This document shows, piece after piece, positions 44,822 through 52,186 of a stretch of DNA of 52,186 bases. The stretch covers positions 1 through 52,186 of the forward strand of contig WFNO01000088.1 in assembly GCA_015488555.1 (NCBI GenBank), written 5' to 3'. How positions within the stretch are numbered: the stretch's first letter is position 1; every line of letters begins with the position of its first letter. The notes beneath the pieces were generated by a model. The model worked only from the letters and a program-made list of their open reading frames with translations, was not told where the DNA came from and ran no database searches. Both the position numbers and the translations under genes were made by a program. This DNA is from Gammaproteobacteria bacterium (GTDB lineage: Bacteria > Pseudomonadota > Gammaproteobacteria > SZUA-140).

Positions 44822-47206
44822 TCATTCTCTCAAGGTTGCTCCCAGACGGTCCTGCAACTGCACCAGCACCTGTTTCACCAGGGCCTCCACCTCCTCGTCG
44901 GTAAGGGTGCGGGAAAAATCCTGGAAGGTCAAGCCCAAAGCAAGACTTTTTTTATCTGGATCAACGCCTTTTCCGCGATAAACATCAAAGAGCTGTAACT
45001 TTTGCAACTGCGCGCCGCACGCCGCCTTCACCACCTCCATCACGGCCTGGGCGGGCACCGACTCGGACACCACCACCGCGAGGTCACGGCGCACGGCGGG
45101 AAACTTCGACAATTCACGGAAAACGGGCGACCTTCCCTGTTCTATGATAGGAGAACTGAGCTCGAAAACCAAAACGTTTTGTTCCAGCTCCAGGACCTGC
45201 AACAGGCGGGGATGCAGGGCCCCGAGCCAGCCCTGGCAGCGGCCCGCCTCGTCCAGCAGGCAGGCGCATTGCCCCGGGTGCAGGGCTGGATGGACGGGTT
45301 CGGGTGCGAAATGCAGCCCCTCGACCCGCGCACAGGCCAGCAGGGCCTCCACGTCCCCCTTGAGGTCGTAGAAATCCGCCTCCTGCGCGGGCAGGCCCCA
45401 CTGCTCCGGCCAGCGGCTCCCCGTCACGGCGGCAGACAGAACGAAAAACTCTTTTATTTCATCATCTTCTATAAGATATTTCTTTCCATACTCGAAGAGT
45501 CGGACGCGCCGTTGCTGGCGCTTGAGATTGTGCCGCAAGGCCTGCACCAGACCGGGCCACAGGGAGGTGCGCATCACCGCGGTATCGCTGGAGAGGGGAT
45601 TGGCCAGGGCGATGGGCCGGTCCTGTGAATCGAAGAGCCGCTGCAGCGCCGGGTCGACGAAGCTGTAGGTGATGGCCTCCCGGTAGCCGCGGTCCGCCAG
45701 CAGCCGGCAGGCACGCCGCACCCGTGCCCGCCCCTCACCCACCGCGGCCGGTACCAGCGCGCCGCGCGGGCGCTGCGGCGCCAGGCGCTCGTAGCCGTGC
45801 ACCCGCGCCACTTCCTCGATGAAATCCACCTCGATGCCGAGATCGAAACGGCTGCTGGGCGGCGTCACCCGCCAGATCCCCGCACCCTCGCCCGCCACCT
45901 CGCAACCCAGACGCCTCAGGATGTCCTCCACCTCCCCCTCCGGGATGGATTCCCCCAACAGGGCGGCGATGCGCGCCGCCCGCAGGCGCACCGCCCGGCG
46001 CTGCGGCAGGGCCTCGGGCGCGGCCGCCTCCACTACGGGACCGGCCTGCCCGCCTGCGATCTCCAGCAACAGCGCCGTGGCCCGCTCCATGGCCCGCCGG
46101 GCCAGTTCCGGATCCACGCCGCGTTCGAAGCGATGGGAAGAATCCGTGTGCAGGCCGTAGCGCCGGGCCCTGCCGGCGATGGCCGCGGGACTGAAGAAGG
46201 CGCTCTCCAGGAACACGTTCCGGGTCTCGCTCCCCACGGCGCTGCCCGCACCGCCCATGATGCCCGCCAGGGCTAGAGGCCCGGAGGCATCGGCGATCAC
46301 CAGCACGTCAGGCTCCAGCTCGACCTCCTGCCCGTCCAGCAGGGTGAGGCGTTCGCCGCTGCGGGCCATCCGCACCTCGATGCCCCCCGCCAGCCGCTCC
46401 AGGTCGAAGGCGTGCATGGGCTGGCCCAGCTCCAACATCACGTAATTGGTGACGTCCACCACGGGGTGGATGCTGCGCAGGCCGCTGCGGCGCAGGCGCT
46501 CCTGCATCCACAGCGGTGTGGCGGCACCGGCCGCCACGCCCCGCACCACCCGGCCCAGATAGCGGGGGCAGACCTCGGGCGCTGCTACGGACACCGGCAC
46601 GCAGGCCTCACCGTGGGGCGCCACCGCCTCGACGGCCACACCGCGCACGGGACAGCGGTTGAGCACGCCCACCTCCCGGGCCACGCCGGCCACGCTCAGA
46701 CAGTCGCTGCGGTTGGGCGTCAGACTCAACTCGATGACCTGATCGTCCAGTTGCAGATACTCGCGCAAGTCTGCGCCCACCGGTGCATCCGCCGGCAACT
46801 CCAGCAGGCCTTCGGCAGCTTCCGCCAAGCTCAGCTCAGCCGCCGAACACAACATGCCCTCGGAGAGCACGCCGCGCCGCTCCGCCGCTTCGATGCGGGT
46901 GCCGCCGGCCAGCCGGGCACCGGCCCGGGCAGTGGGTGCGCGCAGGCCTTCCCGCACGTTGGCCGCTCCGCAGACGATGGTCAGAGGCTCGGGCGCGCCC
47001 ACGTCCACCCGGCACACCCGCAGGCGCCGCGCCTGGGGATGGGCCTCCACCTGCAACACCCGGCCCACCACCACGCCTTCGAAAGGAGGCGCGGCGGGCG
47101 CAACCCCCTCCACCTCCAATCCCGCCATGGTGAGCTGCTCGCACAGGGCGGCGGTATCCAGCGGGGGATCCACCCACTCCCGCAACCATCGTTCGCTGAA
47201 CTTCAT
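44822..47206 (-). CDS. pheT: Phenylalanyl-tRNA synthetase beta subunit
   Basis: PheT is the tRNA-binding and editing subunit of the alpha2-beta2 enzyme. The 794 residues (E. coli 795) include the N-terminal EMAP-like tRNA-binding domain ([25 protein letters not shown]), B3/B4 editing, a B5 domain, and the C-terminal anticodon-binding ferredoxin fold ([28 protein letters not shown]). A short internal stretch (45430-45490) is noticeably AT-richer than its surroundings without disturbing the frame. The 66-base gap after pheS is also AT-rich. Confidence 0.97.
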   Translation of the reverse strand: MKFSERWLREWVDPPLDTAALCEQLTMAGLEVEGVAPAAPPFEGVVVGRVLQVEAHPQARRLRVCRVDVGAPEPLTIVCGAANVREGLRAPTARAGARLAGGTRIEAAERRGVLSEGMLCSAAELSLAEAAEGLLELPADAPVGADLREYLQLDDQVIELSLTPNRSDCLSVAGVAREVGVLNRCPVRGVAVEAVAPHGEACVPVSVAAPEVCPRYLGRVVRGVAAGAATPLWMQERLRRSGLRSIHPVVDVTNYVMLELGQPMHAFDLERLAGGIEVRMARSGERLTLLDGQEVELEPDVLVIADASGPLALAGIMGGAGSAVGSETRNVFLESAFFSPAAIAGRARRYGLHTDSSHRFERGVDPELARRAMERATALLLEIAGGQAGPVVEAAAPEALPQRRAVRLRAARIAALLGESIPEGEVEDILRRLGCEVAGEGAGIWRVTPPSSRFDLGIEVDFIEEVARVHGYERLAPQRPRGALVPAAVGEGRARVRRACRLLADRGYREAITYSFVDPALQRLFDSQDRPIALANPLSSDTAVMRTSLWPGLVQALRHNLKRQQRRVRLFEYGKKYLIEDDEIKEFFVLSAAVTGSRWPEQWGLPAQEADFYDLKGDVEALLACARVEGLHFAPEPVHPALHPGQCACLLDEAGRCQGWLGALHPRLLQVLELEQNVLVFELSSPIIEQGRSPVFRELSKFPAVRRDLAVVVSESVPAQAVMEVVKAACGAQLQKLQLFDVYRGKGVDPDKKSLALGLTFQDFSRTLTDEEVEALVKQVLVQLQDRLGATLRE

Positions 47207-47272
47207 GCTTTATCCAGGAAAAATAAATTACTGTCTGTTTTATTTTTAATTTTCTGCGCCAGAGCGCAATCG

Positions 47273-48370
<1,098 letters not shown>

Positions 48371-48430
48371 TCAAACGAAAAGGGGAAAGGCGCTGCCTTT
48401 CCCCTTTCCCTCCGGGGCCGCCCCCTGCAT
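48371..48430 (-). CDS. Possible pheM-like leader peptide
   Basis: A 19-codon ORF (MQGAAPEGKGKGSAFPLFV) between rplT and pheS. Its two Phe codons, TTT and TTC, lie in the 3' half of the 48379-48407 hairpin. In E. coli the pheM leader peptide at this location controls pheST by attenuation. Only two Phe codons, no clear ribosome site and no second alternative hairpin make this tentative. Confidence 0.3.
   Translation of the reverse strand: MQGAAPEGKGKGSAFPLFV
48379..48407 (-). terminator. Hairpin terminator or attenuator between rplT and pheS
   Basis: A 13-bp perfect stem (plus-strand AAAGGGGAAAGGC at 48379-48391 and GCCTTTCCCCTTT at 48395-48407) with a 3-base loop. On the minus strand it is followed by TCGTTT, a broken T-tract. 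It could end the infC-rpmI-rplT transcript partially or act as the pheS attenuator. Confidence 0.65.
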
Positions 48431-48459
48431 CGCGGCAGTCCGCAGGGAGGCGGCGAGCC

Positions 48460-48819
48460 TCAACCGGCCAGTCCGGACTTGGCCTTCTCCGCCAGCGCGG
48501 CGAAGGCCGCCTTGTCGCGCACCGCCAGATCGGCGAGCACCTTGCGGTCCACGGCCACGGCCGCCTTCTTCAGCCCGTCCATCATACGGCTGTAGGACAG
48601 ACCGCATTCGCGGGCCGCGGCGTTGATGCGCACGATCCACAGGCTGCGGAACTGGCGCTTGCGCTGGCGCCGGTCACGATAGGCGTACTGGGCCGCGCGA
48701 GTGACCGCCTGGGTGGCCACCCGGTAGACGTTCTTGCGCCGCCCCCGGTAACCCTTGGCCTGCGCGAGGACCTTCTTGTGGCGCGCGCGGGCGGTGACTC
48801 CTCGTTTCACTCTCGGCAT
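48460..48819 (-). CDS. rplT: 50S ribosomal protein L20
   Basis: L20 is an early assembly protein of the large subunit. The 119 residues (E. coli 118) have the basic [70 protein letters not shown] sequence. GAGGAG precedes the ATG. In E. coli L20 represses rpmI-rplT translation, and similar control is plausible. It lies 37 bases after rpmI. Confidence 0.98.
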   Translation of the reverse strand: MPRVKRGVTARARHKKVLAQAKGYRGRRKNVYRVATQAVTRAAQYAYRDRRQRKRQFRSLWIVRINAAARECGLSYSRMMDGLKKAAVAVDRKVLADLAVRDKAAFAALAEKAKSGLAG

Positions 48820-48856
48820 GATCGACTCCTCGTTTGCTCAGCACCCGGCCCGTACC

Positions 48857-49054
48857 TCAGGCATAGGGCAACATCTGTTTCACGGCGTCGCGGTCCACCT
48901 CCTTGAGGTAGGCCGGCGCGCGCAGTTGGCGCTTACGCTTGGTGCTCTTCTTGGTCAGGATGTGATTGCGGTGCGACTGGCGGAACTTGAAGCGTCCCGA
49001 TGCGCTCTTCTTGAAGCGCTTGGCGGCACCGCGATGGGTCTTCAACTTGGGCAT
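48857..49054 (-). CDS. rpmI: 50S ribosomal protein L35
   Basis: A 65-residue basic protein, [45 protein letters not shown], identical in length to E. coli L35. AGGAG lies upstream of the ATG. It is placed between infC and rplT as usual. Confidence 0.98.
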   Translation of the reverse strand: MPKLKTHRGAAKRFKKSASGRFKFRQSHRNHILTKKSTKRKRQLRAPAYLKEVDRDAVKQMLPYA

Positions 49055-49107
49055 CTTCCAATACTCCTGCGTTCAGCGAAAGATCCGGGATGCGCTCCGA
49101 ATCATTA

Positions 49108-49632
49108 TCATTTCTTCTTTTTCAAAGGCGCGAGCACCATTACCATCTGCCGGCCTTCCAGCTTGGGATACTGCTCCACCGTGGCGTATTCCCGTAGATC
49201 CTCTTCGATGCGCTGCAGCAACTTGCGCCCCAGATCCTGATGCGCCATCTCGCGGCCCCGAAAGCGCAGGGTCACCTTCGCCTTGTCACCGGCGCTCAGA
49301 AAGCGAATGATGTTGCGTAATTTAACTTGATAATCAGCTTCCTCGGTACCCGGCCGAAACTTGACTTCCTTGACTTGAATCTGTTTCTGCTTCTTCTTCG
49401 CAGCGTGGCGCTTCTTGTTCTCCTCGAAGAGATACTTGCCATAGTCCATGACCCGGCAGACAGGGGGATCGGCATTGGGCACGATCTCCACCAGGTCCAG
49501 TTCCGCTTCGTCTGCATAACGCTGCGCCTCCTCCAGAGGCACGATTCCGATCTGCTGGCCGTCGGCGCCGATCAGTCTCACCTGCGGCGCCGTGATGGCT
49601 TCGTTCAAGCGCAGTTGCTTCTCTGCAGCGAT
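49108..49632 (-). CDS. infC: Translation initiation factor IF-3, probable ATC start codon
   Basis: IF-3 keeps 30S subunits free and proofreads start codons. Conserved segments are [60 protein letters not shown] and the C-domain [46 protein letters not shown]. No ATG or GTG precedes the conserved start. ATC at 49632 has GGAGG nine bases upstream (inside the thrS 3' end), lies 4 bases after the thrS stop, and gives 174 residues. A TTG at 49608 has no ribosome site and gives 166. E. coli infC uses AUU, letting IF-3 repress its own translation, and the same logic fits ATC. Confidence 0.94.
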   Translation of the reverse strand: MAAEKQLRLNEAITAPQVRLIGADGQQIGIVPLEEAQRYADEAELDLVEIVPNADPPVCRVMDYGKYLFEENKKRHAAKKKQKQIQVKEVKFRPGTEEADYQVKLRNIIRFLSAGDKAKVTLRFRGREMAHQDLGRKLLQRIEEDLREYATVEQYPKLEGRQMVMVLAPLKKKK

Positions 49633-49636
49633 ATTG

Positions 49637-51562
49637 CTATTCCTCCAAAACAGGACGGCCGCGGCGCGCTATCTCGGCCTGCAGGTGCTCGGCCAACGCA
49701 TCCACTGGCATCGTACCGAGGTCCGCGCCGCTCAGCGTGCGCACGGCCACCGTTTCGTTTTCCATCTCCCGATCCCCCGTCACCAGGAGATAGGGCACCC
49801 GTTGTAGCGTGTGCTCGCGGATTTTAAAGCCTATCTTCTCATTTCTCAAGTCCGCAGCCACCCTGAATTCTTGTTTTTTCAAGCGTTCCACCACCGACTC
49901 GGCATAGCCGGCCTGGCGGTCGGTAATGTTCATCACCACGGCCTGCACCGGGGCCAGCCACAGGGGAAAGCGGCCGGCGTATTCCTCAATGAGAATACCG
50001 ATGAAACGCTCCAGGGAACCCAGGATGGCGCGGTGCAGCATCACCGGCACCTGCTTGCTGCCGTCCTCGGCGATGTAGTGGGCCCCCAACCGGGCCGGCA
50101 TGGAGAAGTCCACCTGGATGGTGCCGCACTGCCACACCCGCCCCAGGCAGTCGCGCAGGGAGAACTCGATCTTGGGCCCGTAGAAGGCCCCTTCCCCGGG
50201 CTGCAGATCCCAGTCCAGGCCCTTCTCGTTCAGGGCCCGCTCCAGGGCGTGCTCTGCCTTGTCCCAGGAGGCCTCGTCCCCCACCCGGTTCTCCGGCCGG
50301 GTGGAGAGCTTGACGAGGATGTCCCGAAAACCGAAATCGGCATAGACCCGGAACAGCAGGTCGATGAAGGCCGACACCTCCTGCTGTACCTGCGCCTCGG
50401 TACAGAAGATGTGGGCGTCGTCCTGGACGAAATGGCGCAGGCGCATGAGCCCATGCAGGGTGCCGGAGGGCTCGTTGCGATGGCAAGAGCCGAACTCCGC
50501 CAGGCGCAGGGGGAGATCGCGGTAACTCTTCAGCCCCTGGTTGTAGATCTGCACGTGGCAGGGACAGTTCATGGGTTTCACCGCATAGTCGCGGTGCTCC
50601 ACGTGCGTGGTGAACATGTCCTCTTTGAATTTCTCCCAATGCCCGGACTTCTCCCACAGGCTGCGGTCCACGATCTGCGGTGTGCGCACTTCCTGGTAGC
50701 CGTGCTCGCGCAACAGGTTGCGGATGTAGTTCTCCACCTCCTGATAGACGATCCAGCCCTTGGGGTGCCAGAACACCATGCCCGGCGCCTCTTCCTGGGT
50801 GTGATAGAGATCCAGCTGGCGCCCGATCCGGCGGTGGTCCCGCTTCTCGGCCTCTTCCAGGCGGTGCAGATACTGTTTCAGTGCCTTCTTGTCGGGCCAG
50901 GCGGTGCCATAGATGCGCTGCAGCATTTCGTTGCGGGCGTCGCCGCGCCAGTAGGCGCCGGCCACCTTGGTGAGCTTGAAGGCCTTCAGGCGCCCGGTGC
51001 TGGGTACGTGGGGGCCGCGGCACAAATCGATGAAATCCCCCTGGCGGTACAGGGAGATGACCTCGTGGGCCGGGATGTCCTCGATGATGCGCGCCTTGTA
51101 CTCCTCGCCCATGTCGCGGAAGAAGGCGATGGCCTCCTCACGTGGCATCTCGCTGCGCTGCACGGGGATGTCCGCCCGGGCCAGTTCCTGCATCTTCTTT
51201 TCGATGGCCTCCAGGTCCTCGGGCGTGAAAGGGCGCTCGTAGGCGAAATCGTAATAGAAGCCGTCCTCGATCACGGGCCCGATGGTCACCTGGGCGTCCG
51301 GGAACAGGGCCTTCACCGCCTGGGCCAGGAGATGGGCGGCGGAATGGCGGATGATCTCCAGGCCCTCGGGATCGCGTCCGGTGACGATGGCCACCCGGGC
51401 GTCTGTGTCCACCCGGTGGGACAGATCCACCAGGCGCTCGTCCACCTTGCCCGCCAGTGCCGCCCGGGCCAGCCCCGGACCGATGTCGGTGGCGATCTCC
51501 GCCACGGTGACGGGATGGTCGTAATGGCGCTGGCTGCCGTCCGGCAGGGTGATCGTGGGCAT
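49637..51562 (-). CDS. thrS: Threonyl-tRNA synthetase
   Basis: ThrRS charges tRNA-Thr and edits mischarged serine. The 641 residues (E. coli 642) have an N-terminal TGS domain and the editing site [35 protein letters not shown] (HxxxH), followed by [11 protein letters not shown]. The class II core has the zinc Cys in [13 protein letters not shown], and an anticodon-binding domain is C-terminal. The ATG has no strong ribosome site. It heads the conserved thrS-infC-rpmI-rplT-pheST-ihfA string, 66 bases after the tRNA-Val terminator. Confidence 0.97.
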   Translation of the reverse strand: MPTITLPDGSQRHYDHPVTVAEIATDIGPGLARAALAGKVDERLVDLSHRVDTDARVAIVTGRDPEGLEIIRHSAAHLLAQAVKALFPDAQVTIGPVIEDGFYYDFAYERPFTPEDLEAIEKKMQELARADIPVQRSEMPREEAIAFFRDMGEEYKARIIEDIPAHEVISLYRQGDFIDLCRGPHVPSTGRLKAFKLTKVAGAYWRGDARNEMLQRIYGTAWPDKKALKQYLHRLEEAEKRDHRRIGRQLDLYHTQEEAPGMVFWHPKGWIVYQEVENYIRNLLREHGYQEVRTPQIVDRSLWEKSGHWEKFKEDMFTTHVEHRDYAVKPMNCPCHVQIYNQGLKSYRDLPLRLAEFGSCHRNEPSGTLHGLMRLRHFVQDDAHIFCTEAQVQQEVSAFIDLLFRVYADFGFRDILVKLSTRPENRVGDEASWDKAEHALERALNEKGLDWDLQPGEGAFYGPKIEFSLRDCLGRVWQCGTIQVDFSMPARLGAHYIAEDGSKQVPVMLHRAILGSLERFIGILIEEYAGRFPLWLAPVQAVVMNITDRQAGYAESVVERLKKQEFRVAADLRNEKIGFKIREHTLQRVPYLLVTGDREMENETVAVRTLSGADLGTMPVDALAEHLQAEIARRGRPVLEE

Positions 51563-51627
51563 CTATCGTCGGCGCTCGTCCCGATCTCGTCGCAGGTTCG
51601 GGCTCGAAGGCCCGCATGAGGTTCCAG

Positions 51628-51658
51628 AAAAAAAGCACTGCGGCGGGACACAGTGCTT
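51628..51658 (-). terminator. Rho-independent terminator after tRNA-Val
   Basis: On the minus strand an 8-bp stem AAGCACTG/CAGTGCTT (51658-51651 with 51640-51633) is followed by a run of T residues (to 51628). It separates the tRNA-Val transcript from thrS. Confidence 0.85.
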
Positions 51659-51666
51659 GCGCTCCA

Positions 51667-51743
51667 TGGTAGGCGCGATTGGACTCGAACCAACGACCCC
51701 CACCATGTCAAGGTGGTGCTCTAACCAGCTGAGCTACGCGCCT
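51667..51743 (-). tRNA. tRNA-Val (anticodon GAC), CCA encoded
   Basis: A cloverleaf on the minus strand. The acceptor stem is AGGCGCG/CGCGCCT, the discriminator is A and the CCA is encoded at 51669-51667. The anticodon stem CCACC/GGTGG has loop TTGACAT, so the anticodon is GAC. The T arm is CGTTGG-TTCGAGT-CCAAT. Confidence 0.96.
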
Positions 51744-51829
51744 GTCGAGGCTGGAAAGATACAGGATTCGCCGGATTTTGCAAGCCTGCCTACCCCAGCC
51801 TGCCCCAGAGCCTTCACGGGGCTTGCGCC

Positions 51830-52186
51830 TCAGGCCGTCTGCGCGCACAGGCCCAGATGGCGGCGGCGCAGCTCTGCGATGCGGTCGCGCAGGCGGGCCG
51901 CCTCCTCGAACTCCAGATCGCGGGCGTGGCGGTACATCTGTTGCTCCAGGCGTTCGATCTCGCGGGCCAGCCGTTCCGGATCCATGCGGGCATAGACCTC
52001 GGCCTCTTCGGCCACCCGCGCACCGCGGCCACCTCTGCCGGCGGTGTCGTCACCGGCGGCCACGCCGTCGATGATCTCCACCACGGCCTTCTGCACCCCC
52101 TTGGGCGTGATGCCGTGGGCCTGGTTGTAGGCCTTCTGCTTGCGCCGACGCCGTTCCGTCTCCCCGATGGCCCGGGCCATGGAATC
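51830..52186 (-). CDS. uvrB: Excinuclease ABC subunit B, C-terminal end only
   Basis: UvrB is the damage-verifying helicase of nucleotide excision repair. The visible 118 residues begin DSMARAIGETERRRRKQKAYNQAHGITPKGVQKAV, the motif VI-adjacent end of the helicase core. They finish with the UVR motif EIERLEQQMYRHARDLEFEEAARLRDRIAELRR, which contacts UvrC. The 5' part lies beyond the window edge. A small linker rich in Gly and Arg (GDDTAGRGGRGARVAEEAE) precedes the UVR domain. The stop is 86 bases before tRNA-Val on the same strand. Confidence 0.96.
   Translation of the reverse strand, partial: DSMARAIGETERRRRKQKAYNQAHGITPKGVQKAVVEIIDGVAAGDDTAGRGGRGARVAEEAEVYARMDPERLAREIERLEQQMYRHARDLEFEEAARLRDRIAELRRRHLGLCAQTA

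Noticed and set aside
49811-51619. 602-codon open frame opposite thrS
   Set aside because: Antisense shadow; thrS is intact with all motifs.

Overview
The window is chromosomal core DNA of a GC-rich gammaproteobacterium. Three gene orders place it there: rseP-bamA-skp downstream of rpsB-tsf-pyrH-frr-uppS-cdsA-dxr; thrS-infC-rpmI-rplT-pheS-pheT-ihfA-merR-tRNA-Pro; and recJ beside an rpfE-type gene, as in Xanthomonas. Type IV minor pilins, a rhombosortase and c-di-GMP proteins fit a free-living, possibly Chromatiales/Ectothiorhodospiraceae-like bacterium. The genus cannot be fixed from sequence alone. No phage, insertion sequence, CRISPR array or defence island is visible.

Layout. 1-10517 (minus): translation and envelope operon from rpsB to skp, with skp cut by the window edge. 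10779-14855 (plus): map, glnD and a rhombosortase. 14913-19758: an EamA transporter (minus), then lysine/diaminopimelate genes dapC-dapD-dapE and a PilZ protein (plus). 19823-22847 (minus): SLC13/RCK permease, APS kinase cysC and a PEBP protein, probably sulfate uptake and activation. 23111-23779: a Bax1-I membrane protein with a strong terminator. 23833-27183 (minus): recJ, an RpfE-type protein and a PilE-like pilin. 27363-29630 (plus): the tightly overlapping minor pilin operon fimT-pilW-pilX-pilV. 29585-30847 (minus): a small chemoreceptor. 30943-34460 (plus): an M16 pitrilysin-like protease and a Sel1-repeat protein. 34750-39952 (minus): rpoH and a large CHASE/PAS/GAF/GGDEF/EAL protein. 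40198-43844 (minus): alaC-hom-thrC. 44059-49632 (minus): tRNA-Pro, merR, ihfA, pheT, pheS, rplT, rpmI, infC. 49637-52186 (minus): thrS, tRNA-Val and the 3' end of uvrB.

The most interesting signals are regulatory and repetitive, not a new gene cassette. First, the rpoH upstream region holds a CIRCE (HrcA) operator with one mismatch to consensus. It overlaps the -10 region of a sigma-E-type promoter that has the same architecture as E. coli rpoH P3. This suggests that rpoH is wired to both HrcA and sigma-E. Second, short tandem repeats recur. 12-bp units lie in frame in dxr, rpsB, pilW and the chemoreceptor gene, and in the untranslated leader of pheS. A 7-bp family (TCAGAYR) sits directly against the start codon of the SLC13 gene and the stop codon of rpoH. 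A degenerate array of CCCTCTCC palindromes ends in the rpoH terminator. Third, infC appears to start at ATC and hom at TTG.
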